Part shown: one piece after another, positions 16,361 through 25,458 of the stretch
Position numbering within the stretch: the stretch's first letter is position 1
Layout of the letters: every line of letters starts with the position of its first letter
DNA from: Lentisphaeria bacterium
GTDB lineage: Bacteria; Verrucomicrobiota; Lentisphaeria; Victivallales; Victivallaceae
Assembly (NCBI GenBank): GCA_017508135.1
Contig: JAFVZN010000100.1
Location: forward strand, 1-37,254
Reading direction: 5' to 3'
Length of the DNA stretch: 37,254 bases
Position numbers and translations under genes: made by a program
The notes under the pieces: generated by a model
What the model was told of the DNA's origin: nothing
Databases searched by the model: none
Seen by the model: only the letters and a program-made list of their open reading frames with translations

Positions 16361-17836
16361 TTACGCCGTCACCCGCAGGAAACGTTCCAATGCCGCCTGA
16401 TACTTTTCCGCATCAGCCGCATCGGGCTCAAAGCTCTCCAACTCAAAGGAGTTCCGGACGACTTCGCGCGCCGCATCCACTCCGGACAACTCTCCGGCGG
16501 CGATCGCCTGCCCCAGAATGTTTCCGGCGGCAGTAGCTTCAATGGGACCGGTGATGACCTTGCGGTCGAGAGCACTGCTTGCCAGCTGCATCAGGAAACG
16601 GTCTTTGGTTCCGCCGCCGACGATGTTCAAGCAGGAGTAACGGACATTTTGCAGTTTTTCGATCATCTCCAGTTTGCACCGGAAATAGAGAGCCAGACTG
16701 TCGTACACGGCACGGATGACTTCGCCGTCGGTCATATCTTCACACTGTCCGGTCATCCGGCAGTATTTACGGATATTACCGGGCATATCTCCCGGCGCGG
16801 CGAATCCGGCATAGTTGGGGTCGATAAAATATTTACCCATTTCAGCCGCACGCGCCATCTGCTCCAGATCGTTGAAAGAAAGGTTTTTACCGCTTTCATT
16901 CCACACCCGGCGCAACTCCTGGAAGAGCCACGAACCCATGATATTGGTCAGGTAACGGATCTTGCCGCCGACACCGCCTTCGTTGGTGACATTGGCAAGT
17001 TCAGAAGCCTCACTGAGCTGCGGAGCATCACTTTCCACGCCCAGCAGAGCCCAGGTTCCGGCACTGAGATACGCCCATTCGCTTCCGACGGGAGCAGGAA
17101 CCGCCAGCACCGCGCTGGCAGTGTCATGGGAACCGCACTTGAAAATGGGAATGGGGGAGATACCCAGCTCCGCACAAAGTTCCGCTTTCAACATTCCGTT
17201 TCCGGAACACGGCGGCACGACTGCGGGGAACACTTCCCGGGGAAGACCGATACGGTCGATAAGTTCCCAATGCCAGTTGCGGCTTGCCGGGTCAAGCAGA
17301 TTGGTGGTGGAACAATGGGTGTACTCCGCTGTAAAATCTCCGCCCAGCGCAAACGCCAGCGCATCGGGGATGGGCAGAAAGGTGCTGCCGGCAAAATCTT
17401 CCGGAAACTGTTCGTAATGGGCGCAAAGCTGATATACGGTATTGAGGGTCATGCACTGGATGCCGGTGGCGCGGTAAAGTTCACTTTTGGAAACTCTTTT
17501 CCACAACTTTTCCGCCGCCGCGACACTGCGTTCATCCCGGTAATTGTAGGGTTGACGGCGCATCTTCCGGGTCTTGTTGTCGAAAAACACATAATCCACC
17601 CCCCAGGTGTCGATGGAAATTCCATCCAGCTTCACCCCGGTGGCGACAGCTTTCTTCAATCCGGTGACCAGCTCGCCGGTCAATGCTTCATAATCCCAGT
17701 AAAAAGAGCCGTCCTTTTCCACCGGTCCGTTGCCGAAACGATGCACCTCTTCCAGAGAAAGAGTGCCGCGCTCCAACTTGCCGATGATCGCACGTCCGCT
17801 GGACGCGCCCAGATCGAATGCCAGATAATTACCCAT
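16361..17836 (-). CDS. rhaB: Rhamnulokinase
   Basis: Phosphorylates L-rhamnulose to L-rhamnulose-1-phosphate, the second step of rhamnose catabolism. The 491-aa FGGY-family protein shows the phosphate-binding DLGASSGRA (8-16), the RhaB-typical SIDTWGVDYVF and the second ATPase motif NIVGGGTKDRFLMQ near residue 410. Length is normal for RhaB (about 480-490). GGAGG lies 12 nt before the ATG. The matching isomerase rhaA is on the other strand at 25535; no rhaD aldolase is in the window. Confidence 0.92.
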   Translation of the reverse strand: MGNYLAFDLGASSGRAIIGKLERGTLSLEEVHRFGNGPVEKDGSFYWDYEALTGELVTGLKKAVATGVKLDGISIDTWGVDYVFFDNKTRKMRRQPYNYRDERSVAAAEKLWKRVSKSELYRATGIQCMTLNTVYQLCAHYEQFPEDFAGSTFLPIPDALAFALGGDFTAEYTHCSTTNLLDPASRNWHWELIDRIGLPREVFPAVVPPCSGNGMLKAELCAELGISPIPIFKCGSHDTASAVLAVPAPVGSEWAYLSAGTWALLGVESDAPQLSEASELANVTNEGGVGGKIRYLTNIMGSWLFQELRRVWNESGKNLSFNDLEQMARAAEMGKYFIDPNYAGFAAPGDMPGNIRKYCRMTGQCEDMTDGEVIRAVYDSLALYFRCKLEMIEKLQNVRYSCLNIVGGGTKDRFLMQLASSALDRKVITGPIEATAAGNILGQAIAAGELSGVDAAREVVRNSFELESFEPDAADAEKYQAALERFLRVTA

Positions 17837-17863
17837 AAGTTCCCAAATCCTCCATGTAAGTAT

Positions 17864-18646
17864 TCAGCTTTCAGTTCTCTTTGAATGGCGGACCACCTGT
17901 TCATAGGGCAGTTTTCCGCCGAAAATATCCAGTGCCGAACCGACGGTGTAGTGTATCCGTCCTCTGCCGACACGTTCAATGGTTTCAATATCGGTAAATG
18001 TGGAGATGCCTCCGGCGTAAACGCAGGGCAGTTCGGATGCTCCGGCAAGGATATCCAGAAGTTCACAGTCGATACCGGATTGTTTGCCTTCCACATCGAC
18101 AGCGTGGATAAGAAACTCGGAACAGTACCCGGAGAGCATACCGAGCGTTTCCGGGGTCACTTCCAATCCGGTGAACTTCTGCCACCGGTCAGTAACGACG
18201 AAATATTTTCCCTCCGCAGTACGGAGGCAGGAGAGATCAAGCACAAGGTGTTCAGTTCCGGTGATTTTGAGCAGAGCGGAAAGTTTTTCCTTCTTGAACT
18301 CACCGCCGGAAAAGACGAAACTGGTGACGATCAACTTTGCCGCCCCCGCATCCAACCAGAAACGGGCATTTTCGTCATTCACCCCGCCGCCGAGCTGAAG
18401 TCCGCCGTTCCACGCACTGAGCGCGGCAACAGCGGCACTCTGATTGCCCTGCCCGAGCTGAATGACATGACCGCCGGTCAGGTTATCTTTCCGGTAAAGT
18501 CCGGCGTAATACTCCGGCGGCTGTTCCGAAACAAAGTTCGTCCGTGGTGCCGCCGAGCCGGATGCTTCCAACGTACTGCCGACGATCTGCTTCACCTTGC
18601 CGTCATGCAGGTCGATACAAGGACGGAATTCTGCGCTCAATCCCAC
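17864..18646 (-). CDS. hisA: Eukaryote-type phosphoribosylformimino-AICAR-ribotide isomerase (HisA)
   Basis: Fourth step of histidine synthesis, ProFAR to PRFAR, on a TIM barrel. The 260-aa sequence follows the fungal/plant HIS6 form rather than typical bacterial HisA: CIDLHDGKVKQIVGSTL, TNFVSEQPPEYYAGLY, GGHVIQLG, LQLGGGVND, VTSFVF, LDLSCLRT, EFLIHAVDVEGKQSGID, YAGGIS and GSALDIFGG. The catalytic Asp of IDLH and the Asp in VLDLS are present. The listed start is GTG at 18646, inside the mutarotase gene; a TTG at 18640 has better spacing to GGAG. No other his genes are in the window. The neighbours are sugar genes. Confidence 0.88.
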   Translation of the reverse strand: MGLSAEFRPCIDLHDGKVKQIVGSTLEASGSAAPRTNFVSEQPPEYYAGLYRKDNLTGGHVIQLGQGNQSAAVAALSAWNGGLQLGGGVNDENARFWLDAGAAKLIVTSFVFSGGEFKKEKLSALLKITGTEHLVLDLSCLRTAEGKYFVVTDRWQKFTGLEVTPETLGMLSGYCSEFLIHAVDVEGKQSGIDCELLDILAGASELPCVYAGGISTFTDIETIERVGRGRIHYTVGSALDIFGGKLPYEQVVRHSKRTES

Positions 18647-19533
18647 TTCTCCACACTGATTTTCTGGGTCATAACACTCATATCCCCGGGAACAACTTCC
18701 CGGACATCATCAAAGACATTGGCACACTCCACGCACAGCATACGGTGATACTCATTATCGCCGAAGTCGGCCATGGCGCGGGATTTGGCTATCCACGGGT
18801 TCCACACCACCGTGGAGTACGAACCGCACTTTTCCACCCGGATCGTCCGCCGGAACTCCGGATCGGAAACGCTGACACTTCCGGCGGAAGGACAAAAGAC
18901 CCGGTCGATCTCCCGGTCGATTTCAAGATCGCCGTACTGCACACACCGGGAACCGGCAAACTCCGGAGCTTTGTCGGTGTAGGGAACGTTGTCCAAACCG
19001 TGAATGGAGATCTTTTCGGCTTCGCTCACCGAAAAATAGGTGTGCAGAGCCGCCTGATAAGTTTCGACACTGCTGCCGGTATTGACCGCGCGCAGTTCCA
19101 GTTCCAGCACACTGCCGACCGTCACCCGGAGTTCCAGATGAAATTTGATGGAACACAAAGCGGGATCACAATCACTGTCGTCCAGAGAGAGTACCACCGA
19201 AGTGGCATCACCGGCAAGTTTTTTGACCTGAGCAAGTTTCCACATGGAAACACGCGCAAACCCGTGCGCCGGCAATCCCGGCTCTGCCGCCGCACCGAAC
19301 CACGGCCAGCAGACCGGAACTCCGCCGCGGATGGCTTTGCCCGGTTCAAAAACCGATTTACTGCTCATCCACAGAACCGGACGTTCCCCCGCCGGAGCGT
19401 AAGAAAGAACGTGACCGCCGTAGAGAGAAATTTTCGCATTTCCGGCACAGTTTTCAACGTTCAGCACCGGGAACGGCAGAGTTGTACTGTCAATGGTAAC
19501 GCCGCAAGCGGCAAGTGTCTTTTCGTCAGGCAT
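18637..19533 (-). CDS. D-hexose-6-phosphate mutarotase / aldose 1-epimerase-like protein
   Basis: The 298-aa protein has the galactose-mutarotase-like beta-sandwich of the YeaD group: GGHVLSYAPAGERPVLWMS, IRGGVPVCWPWFG, LPAHGFAR, the active-site His segment AALHTYF and the late Glu-containing CVECANV. These proteins interconvert alpha and beta anomers of hexose-6-phosphates or free sugars; the exact substrate is not readable from sequence. GAGGAG lies 7 nt before the ATG. It overlaps hisA by 10 nt and follows the unknown 347-aa gene by 3 nt. Confidence 0.85.
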   Translation of the reverse strand: MPDEKTLAACGVTIDSTTLPFPVLNVENCAGNAKISLYGGHVLSYAPAGERPVLWMSSKSVFEPGKAIRGGVPVCWPWFGAAAEPGLPAHGFARVSMWKLAQVKKLAGDATSVVLSLDDSDCDPALCSIKFHLELRVTVGSVLELELRAVNTGSSVETYQAALHTYFSVSEAEKISIHGLDNVPYTDKAPEFAGSRCVQYGDLEIDREIDRVFCPSAGSVSVSDPEFRRTIRVEKCGSYSTVVWNPWIAKSRAMADFGDNEYHRMLCVECANVFDDVREVVPGDMSVMTQKISVEKWD

Positions 19534-19536
19534 GAT

Positions 19537-20580
19537 TCACTCCTCAAATAACACGGGATAACTGTTCAAATTGGAAAGGATGACGGCTTCACCGTAAAGC
19601 GCAGATGAACCTTTCATCCGCAAAACGCTGCCGCGCCTGGCAAGCTCCCGGTTCGCCCACAAATAATCTGCCGCCGCCGCACCGAGATCGCTGTGTTCGA
19701 CCGGATTCTTCGCCGGACGTTCCAGATGCGCCGGATCATCGCAGAGCCGGGGGAACTCCCCTTTCAGCGTCAATACGGCATCACTTCCGGTACGACGCAC
19801 CACTTTGCGGATCTCTCTATGGGCAGAAGCAGAAGCAAAACAATCGGGGATAACCAATTCATCTCCGGGAGTTTCCGGAGCGAAAACGCTTCCGGCGGCG
19901 CGCCAGCTGAAAATGCTCTTGAACTTCCACGGGCGTTTTTCCATTACCACCTCCTCCGGAACGGTCAACACCTTCCGGGTCAGGACGACTTTACCTTCAT
20001 CGACCGCGATCCGGTATTCCGCCGAAACTCCGGAAATCTTTTCCGCGCCGCGATGCCGCCAGAGGTCATCTCCGCAAATATATTCCGCCTGCGCGCCGTC
20101 AGCAGAACTGACCCGCACCATCAGCACGGCGGCACTGCCGGAATAGATCACACCGGAAGGAACATCCACGGTACGGACACTATCTTCACCGTAGATGCGG
20201 AATTCGACTTTTGCCGCATCAAGCAGAAACTCCACCGGTTCCAGTTCCAGATCGCGCACCACGCCGCCGTTATCTGCGGCGATATCGCAGTTGAGCAGTG
20301 CGATATTGCTGAACACGGTCCAGTGCCGCTTCACCAGATATTCACATCCGAAAGGGATGACATTCGCGCTGTCAAATTCAGCGCACAGATTATCGTTTGT
20401 CCGGTGACAGCGCAACTTTTCCGGCAGAGCCAATGCGCCGGAAAATCCGGCTGCCGCCACGCGCCCCAACCGGAAAAAACATCTCTTTTCTCCGGAAACT
20501 TCCACCGCATATTCCCCGGAGGAAAAAGCGGTAAAACGGTTTCCGTCTGCAAACACACTCAATTCATCAGCTATCTTCAT
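19537..20580 (-). CDS. Protein of unknown function (347 aa)
   Basis: I do not recognise this family. I start at the ATG at 20580 (MKIADELSVFADGN), which has AAGGAG 10 nt upstream; the longer in-frame extension lies within the preceding gene. The sequence is rich in beta-strand patterns, with no signal peptide, membrane helix or Cys motif, so it is probably cytoplasmic. Motif-like stretches include IPFGCEYLVKRHW and LWANRELARRGS. It overlaps the HExxH gene by 14 nt and is followed closely by the mutarotase, suggesting a sugar-related or housekeeping role (weak inference). Confidence 0.7.
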   Translation of the reverse strand: MKIADELSVFADGNRFTAFSSGEYAVEVSGEKRCFFRLGRVAAAGFSGALALPEKLRCHRTNDNLCAEFDSANVIPFGCEYLVKRHWTVFSNIALLNCDIAADNGGVVRDLELEPVEFLLDAAKVEFRIYGEDSVRTVDVPSGVIYSGSAAVLMVRVSSADGAQAEYICGDDLWRHRGAEKISGVSAEYRIAVDEGKVVLTRKVLTVPEEVVMEKRPWKFKSIFSWRAAGSVFAPETPGDELVIPDCFASASAHREIRKVVRRTGSDAVLTLKGEFPRLCDDPAHLERPAKNPVEHSDLGAAAADYLWANRELARRGSVLRMKGSSALYGEAVILSNLNSYPVLFEE

Positions 20581-21508
20581 TGCAGCAAGCTCCTTTCTCC
20601 TGCATATCCAACTCATCTTCATCAATAAAACGGGCAACGATCACCTGCCAGCGCAACTCATTTTCCGCCTGTGCCGCCGCCCATCGCCGGAACTCTTCAG
20701 CTCCGCCGTCAAACCCGACAAGAGTTTTCAGCTCCGCCAAAGTGGAACGGAACAAAACCGCTTCCGCCTGCCGGACATTACACCGTTTCAAAACAGAGCG
20801 GACGCGGTTGACTATCCGCCGGGAATGCCAGTTGCGGACCAGCAGAAACACCGGATAGATCACTGCCAGTATCCAGAACGCCCACACCGGCAGTCCGGGA
20901 AAAACCAACGCTTTCAACACCTCCGCCACCGGCAGGAGCAGCATCGGAATGACAAAAAGCAGGGCATCCACATCCCGGATGAAACAGTTTCCGAGATAGC
21001 GGCGCAACGGACTTTTTGCCGTCTGATAGGCGAAATACTCCTCCAGCGTTATCTCACACAAACTCTGCCGCACCGAATGGCACAACTCATGGGCAAGCAG
21101 TTCATCCCGGGTGTAACTCAGGAAACGGCGGTGATTTTTAAAGGCATTACGCAAAAGCATAATGGAAAAATTCTCATCCGGATCGCTCAGCATACAACCG
21201 CCCCAGAGCAATCCCACAGCTTTGGTCAGATAAAATCCGGGAACGTGACGCACCGCAAATCCATAAAGCTCCCACGTCTGGCGCGCAACATCATCGACCA
21301 GTTCCGGGGCGATCTTATCACTGCTCCGGACCGTAACAAAGTCGAAAACGTCCGCACTGCCGACTTGTTCGATACGTTCATCGAACTCCTTATGCACCCG
21401 GATGATCTCACCGGTGCGGATAAAGAACTCCTCCCGGTTTTCTCCGGGTGCCGGTAAAAATCCGGCACTGTCCAGCCGGAGCAATTCAGCTTTCTGATCA
21501 GCGGTCAC
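20567..21508 (-). CDS. Membrane protein with HExxH zinc-peptidase-like motif
   Basis: The 313-aa protein has LLAHELCHSVRQ with H140, E141 and H144 forming an HExxH motif, and Glu156/157 downstream as a possible third ligand. A hydrophobic region of two or three helices (about 182-224) follows. The order resembles membrane-associated metallopeptidases but I cannot place it in a named family. The C-terminal part is charged and ends in CCNEDS. Its ATG overlaps the ricT stop (ATGA), so the two are probably translated together. Confidence 0.6.
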   Translation of the reverse strand: MTADQKAELLRLDSAGFLPAPGENREEFFIRTGEIIRVHKEFDERIEQVGSADVFDFVTVRSSDKIAPELVDDVARQTWELYGFAVRHVPGFYLTKAVGLLWGGCMLSDPDENFSIMLLRNAFKNHRRFLSYTRDELLAHELCHSVRQSLCEITLEEYFAYQTAKSPLRRYLGNCFIRDVDALLFVIPMLLLPVAEVLKALVFPGLPVWAFWILAVIYPVFLLVRNWHSRRIVNRVRSVLKRCNVRQAEAVLFRSTLAELKTLVGFDGGAEEFRRWAAAQAENELRWQVIVARFIDEDELDMQEKGACCNEDS

Positions 21509-22449
21509 TTTTGCGTCCCGTTTCCGTTTTTACCGGAATGTTTTTTGTGGTGATCGCCGCCCTTGCCGCCGGAATGGTTTTCATTGCCGTTACCCTTGTC
21601 GTTGCCCTTGTCATTATGGCCGGAACGCCGGTTTTCGCCGCCGCGCCGCTCATTAAGCAGCGATATCTCATCCAGAGCGAAGGACTTGGAAACGCCGGTC
21701 TCAAAGGTCACGACCACCTTGCGGGTAAGCAGATTCCGGTCGGTGATCTTGCCTTTTCCGGCAGGGGTGTCGCACATTTCGCCTTTACGCGGCATCTCTT
21801 TGGCAAGTTCCAGATATCCCTCGTGTTCAAACTTGAGACAGCACTTCAATCTGCCGCAAACTCCGGAAATGGAACTGGGGGTCAGGGCAAGATCCTGCTC
21901 CTTTGCCATACGCACATTGATGGAGTTGAACTCCTTCATAAACGAACTGCAGCACAGCGGACGGCCGCAGACAGCGATACCGCCGAAGATACCGGTCTCA
22001 TCCCGGACACCGATCTGCCGCAATTCGATACGGGTGGACAATGCCCGGGAAAGTTCTTTGACCAGCTCGCGGAAATCCACCCGTCCATCGGCGCAGAATT
22101 GAACTGTCAGCAATTTGCAGTCCAGAGAATAATGAGCGTTGACCGGATTCATCTTCAAATCCAGCTGATCGATCCAGTGCTGGACCGTCGGCATGGCGTT
22201 GCGTGCCTTGCGGTAATTTTCGTTGGCGGCGGCAAGCTCACTGTTTCCCGCCTTACGGGTCACTTGCGGAAGTTCTTCCACCCGGCTGGTCATACTCGGA
22301 GCATCCAGCTCCCGGACGACTTCACCCAGATCTTCGTAAAAATCCCGGTTGAAAACGCATATATCTCCGACCTTGAGAGCCAACTCCTCTGCGGCACGGA
22401 CCTCCAGCGTGGCTCCATTTTCCAATTTAACAAACAATATCTTTTCCAT
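21505..22449 (-). CDS. ricT: PSP1-domain protein RicT (YaaT)
   Basis: Homologues form an iron-sulfur complex (RicA-RicF-RicT) that affects RNase Y processing and phosphorelays in Bacillus; the role here is inferred. I start at the ATG at 22449 (MEKILFVKLENGATLEV, 314 aa), where the conserved domain begins. Family cysteines are present in VCGRPLCCSSF (C161, C166, C167) and VCGRLKCCLKFE (C198, C203, C204). The last ~45 residues are a low-complexity Gly/Asn/His/Lys-rich tail (HNDKGNDKGNGNENHSGG), perhaps nucleic-acid or metal binding. A promoter-like pair lies 55-80 nt upstream. It heads the run that continues to the solute-binding protein. Confidence 0.9.
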   Translation of the reverse strand: MEKILFVKLENGATLEVRAAEELALKVGDICVFNRDFYEDLGEVVRELDAPSMTSRVEELPQVTRKAGNSELAAANENYRKARNAMPTVQHWIDQLDLKMNPVNAHYSLDCKLLTVQFCADGRVDFRELVKELSRALSTRIELRQIGVRDETGIFGGIAVCGRPLCCSSFMKEFNSINVRMAKEQDLALTPSSISGVCGRLKCCLKFEHEGYLELAKEMPRKGEMCDTPAGKGKITDRNLLTRKVVVTFETGVSKSFALDEISLLNERRGGENRRSGHNDKGNDKGNGNENHSGGKGGDHHKKHSGKNGNGTQK

Positions 22450-22501
22450 AGCGGCAACAAAAGCTCCAATCGTCTCTGTATAATAATAAATACTCGCACT
22501 C

Positions 22502-22530
22502 AATATAGCAGTTGCAACCAACTTTTACAA
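22502..22530 (-). promoter_or_regulatory. Sigma-70-type promoter upstream of ricT
   Basis: Minus strand: TTGTAA (22525-22530), 17-nt spacer, TATATT (22502-22507). Confidence 0.55.
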
Positions 22531-22608
22531 GTTACGGAACACAAAAAATGGTAATGTTTCACCGTTATCCCGTAAAAATCATCCGTCTCAGGTCAGTACC
22601 ACCGGATA

Positions 22609-22635
22609 ATGGGTGTCGTTAACGATACAGCCCAT
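22609..22635 (-). terminator. Inverted repeat downstream of dppA
   Basis: ATGGGTGTCGTT (22609-22620) and AACGATACAGCCCAT (22621-22635) can fold into an imperfect stem 21 nt past the dppA stop. There is no U-tract, so terminator function is uncertain. Confidence 0.35.
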
Positions 22636-22655
22636 CTCCGCCGGCCCGAAACAGC

Positions 22656-23423
22656 TTACAACCCGAGGAAAACTTTTTCCACGCTGGTCCCGGAACGTTC
22701 CACCGTGCGGTCGGCGACCAGCCCGAAAGCGGGTTCACAACGCTCGATATATTCAGTACGGATGGTAACTGTTTCCGGATTGATGTACGGTTTCATTTTG
22801 CCGTCTTTCAACCTGGCGATCGCGGCGGCGGTCCGCTTCCGGAGCAGCTGTTCCGCATCGGCGGGAGCAAGAAGCATCGCGCTCTGGCAGGAGATGGAAC
22901 GTTTGACACAACAAGTGACCACCTGCGGCAGAAATGCACGGGCTTCGGCACAGAGTTTATCACATCCGCTGGTCATTATCACCGGTACTCCATACTCTCC
23001 GGCGATGGCAGTATCAATGGCGAACTCCCCTGCCCGGACGCCGTTCATCCAGATATTCTGTATGCTTTTGGAGGAGTAAGTGTGTTCCAGCAATGCCCTC
23101 TGAGTTCCCGCCATGGCGTGATATCCCAGCAAAATGATTCCGTCACTGCCTTCGATATCAAAGAAACGCCGTCCGGGAGTTGCCCCCTGGATCAGCTTCA
23201 CTCCCGGTATCACTTCGCTCCACAAAATACTGACACCGCCGCCGTGACCGTCCCGGACGACGACCTCATCAGCTCCGGCATCGAAACACGCCTGAGCGCA
23301 GATATTGACCTCCCGGGTGAGATATTTCCGCCCGACGGCGTATTGGGAACCGTCAGCAAGAACAAATGTGGAGTTGGCAATACCGCTTATACCTTCCATA
23401 TCAGCAAAAATATAAATTTTCAC
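22656..23423 (-). CDS. dppA: M55-family D-aminopeptidase (DppA-like)
   Basis: Zinc-dependent peptidase releasing D-amino acids from D-aminoacyl peptides, linked to cell-wall peptide recycling. I choose the GTG at 23423 (255 aa): it has AAAGG about 7 nt upstream and makes the family start MKIYIFADMEGISG. The metal-ligand set known from Bacillus DppA is visible: Asp8, Glu10, His60 (in RDGHGG), His102 (in LGYHAMAG) and Glu133 (in AGEFA). The longer in-frame ATG start adds an unconserved leader that crosses the predicted promoter. It is divergent from the GH2 gene. Confidence 0.9.
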   Translation of the reverse strand: MKIYIFADMEGISGIANSTFVLADGSQYAVGRKYLTREVNICAQACFDAGADEVVVRDGHGGGVSILWSEVIPGVKLIQGATPGRRFFDIEGSDGIILLGYHAMAGTQRALLEHTYSSKSIQNIWMNGVRAGEFAIDTAIAGEYGVPVIMTSGCDKLCAEARAFLPQVVTCCVKRSISCQSAMLLAPADAEQLLRKRTAAAIARLKDGKMKPYINPETVTIRTEYIERCEPAFGLVADRTVERSGTSVEKVFLGL

Positions 23424-23464
23424 AACAGTACCTTTCCAAATGTTACTGAAAAAAGTTTTGGTGA

Positions 23465-23492
23465 AATATAACACCGGACAGATTATTTTCAA
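23465..23492 (-). promoter_or_regulatory. Sigma-70-type promoter upstream of dppA
   Basis: Minus strand: TTGAAA (23487-23492), 16-nt spacer, TATATT (23465-23470), about 40 nt before the GTG start. Confidence 0.5.
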
Positions 23493-23527
23493 GCGGAATT
23501 TTGTGCAAAAAACAGGATTTTACTTCC

Positions 23528-23555
23528 TTGACAAAATACAAAAGCGTGATATCTT
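23528..23555 (+). promoter_or_regulatory. Sigma-70-type promoter of the GH2 gene
   Basis: TTGACA (23528-23533), 16-nt spacer, TATCTT (23550-23555), 33 nt before the ATG. It is divergent from the dppA promoter. Confidence 0.5.
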
Positions 23556-23587
23556 ATTTCAAAACTGAAAAATCGAAAGGAACTGCT

Positions 23588-25426
23588 ATGTCCACCATTC
23601 CACGTCCGGAATATCCGCGCCCGCAATTTTACCGCAAAGACTGGCTGAATCTCAACGGTCAATGGAGTTATGAACTTGACTTGAGCGAAAGCGGTGTCGA
23701 TGACGATGCGCTGGTGTTCGGTCATCCTGCTCAGGGAAAGATACCGGACAGATCACGCACCGCAGTCTCAGCCGGGATATATTCTCAGGAGATAACCGTT
23801 CCCTTCTGCCCGGAAAGTCCGCTTTCCGGTGTCAATTTCAAAGATTTCATCCCCTCGATCTTCTACGCCCGCAAGATCACCGTTCCCGCCGACTGGCAGG
23901 GGAAACAGATACTCCTTCACTTCGGCGGCGTGGATAATACCGCAATGGTCTATATCGACGGTAAATTCGCCGGACGGCACAAAGGCGGACAAACCTCGTT
24001 TGAAGTGGACATCACCACTTTGGTCACGCCGGGAAAAGAACATATTCTCACTCTGCACGCGACTGACCGCATCAAAGAAGGTCTCTCCGGTTCCGGTAAA
24101 CAATCCCGGTGTTACCAATCTTACGGCTGTTTCTATACCCGCGTTACCGGCATCTGGTCAACAGTCTGGCTGGAAGCGGTCGACTTTGCCGGGTTGAAAC
24201 GCTGCCGCATCATCCCCGATCTGGACAACGGCGCGTTCACTTTTATTCCGGAATATTACAATATCGGTTCCGGATACCGCCTGGAGATCACCGTCTATGC
24301 AGATTCCGTCACTGCCGCCAGGAAAACCATCTCCTGCGCCGACGGCATTCCGGCAACACTGGAACTTTCCGCCATCCGGGAATGGAACCCCGATGATCCG
24401 TTCCTCTACGACATAACATTCAAGGTTTTCAACGCCGCTGGAGAGGTGACCGACGAAGTATCTTCCTATGCCGGTCTGCGTAAAATTTCCATCATCAAAG
24501 ACCGGATATATCTCAACAACCAGCCCTTCTATCTCCGTTTTGTTCTTGATCAGGGTTACTATCCGGACGGCATCTGGACCGCGCCGGGTGACGCGGCATT
24601 GAAGCAGGATATCGAACTTGGCAAAGCCGCCGGTTTCAACGGTGCGCGACTCCACCAGAAGGTCTTTGAAGAACGTTACCATTACTGGGCGGATAAACTC
24701 GGTTATCTCACCTGGGGAGAGTTCGGAAGCTGGGGACTTCAGCACAGCGAGGCCGCCGCCCGGGAAAACTTCCTCAGCGAATGGCGCGAAGCAGTCTTGC
24801 GCGACATGAACCATCCTTCCATCATCACCTGGTGTCCGCTGAACGAAACCTGTTCCACCGACCAATACGCTATAACGGTAAAAACAAACAGCGTGAAACA
24901 AATCAACGCTTACCGCGACTGGGTGAAAGCGATATACGATCTGACCAAAAGCATCGATCCCACCCGCCCGCTTCACGACAGCAGCGGTTATGTCCATGTC
25001 AAAACCGACATTTGGAGTGTCCACTGTTACTGCAAGGATGCCGCAACCCTTGAGGAAAAGATGCATCCGGAGGGAAAAAAAGTTTTCATCCAGCCCCCGG
25101 AACTCTCCATCGGCTACTGCGGACAACCTTATATGTGCGACGAATTCGGCGGCTTCATGCACATCCCCCCGGAAAAGCGTGATGACTCGGAACGCTGGGG
25201 TTACAACGGCTTGGATCTGCAGACACCGGAGGAGCTGTGCGAAAAGATACTCGAACAGGTTGAGTTTCTGATAAACTCTCCCGATGTTGCAGGTTACTGT
25301 TACACTCAGCTCACTGACGTGGAGCAGGAGCAGAACGGCATTTACAGCTACGACCGTTCTCCCAAAGCCGCCCCGGAACTCTTCAAGGCGATCTTCGGTC
25401 GAAAACCCGCATGGAGCAAATTCTGA
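23588..25426 (+). CDS. Glycoside hydrolase family 2 (beta-galactosidase/beta-glucuronidase-like)
   Basis: Hydrolyses terminal beta-linked sugars. I start at the ATG at 23588 with AAAGGA upstream; the 612-aa protein has no signal peptide, so it probably acts in the cytoplasm on imported oligosaccharides. The order is sugar-binding domain (about 1-200, with PRPEYPRPQFYRKDWLNLNG and RVTGIWSTVWLE), Ig-like domain (about 200-310) and TIM barrel (about 310-605). The acid/base is Glu420 in WCPLNET and the nucleophile Glu519 in CDEFGG. The exact sugar is not readable. It is shorter than LacZ (about 1020 aa). The rhamnose genes next door suggest action on rhamnose-containing glycans (inference). Confidence 0.9.
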   Translation: MSTIPRPEYPRPQFYRKDWLNLNGQWSYELDLSESGVDDDALVFGHPAQGKIPDRSRTAVSAGIYSQEITVPFCPESPLSGVNFKDFIPSIFYARKITVPADWQGKQILLHFGGVDNTAMVYIDGKFAGRHKGGQTSFEVDITTLVTPGKEHILTLHATDRIKEGLSGSGKQSRCYQSYGCFYTRVTGIWSTVWLEAVDFAGLKRCRIIPDLDNGAFTFIPEYYNIGSGYRLEITVYADSVTAARKTISCADGIPATLELSAIREWNPDDPFLYDITFKVFNAAGEVTDEVSSYAGLRKISIIKDRIYLNNQPFYLRFVLDQGYYPDGIWTAPGDAALKQDIELGKAAGFNGARLHQKVFEERYHYWADKLGYLTWGEFGSWGLQHSEAAARENFLSEWREAVLRDMNHPSIITWCPLNETCSTDQYAITVKTNSVKQINAYRDWVKAIYDLTKSIDPTRPLHDSSGYVHVKTDIWSVHCYCKDAATLEEKMHPEGKKVFIQPPELSIGYCGQPYMCDEFGGFMHIPPEKRDDSERWGYNGLDLQTPEELCEKILEQVEFLINSPDVAGYCYTQLTDVEQEQNGIYSYDRSPKAAPELFKAIFGRKPAWSKF

Positions 25427-25435
25427 CGGCTAATG

Positions 25436-25455
25436 TCGCGCGGGCGCGATGTTTT
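25436..25455 (+). terminator. Possible intrinsic terminator after the GH2 gene
   Basis: Stem TCGCG (25436-25440), loop CGGG, stem CGCGA (25445-25449), then TGTTTT. The stem is short and the U-run brief, and it sits just before the rhaA promoter. Confidence 0.4.
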
Positions 25456-25458
25456 CCA

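Noticed and set aside
16304..17884. 526-codon open frame opposite rhaB
   Set aside because: Shadow of rhaB, with no start signal and no family similarity seen.
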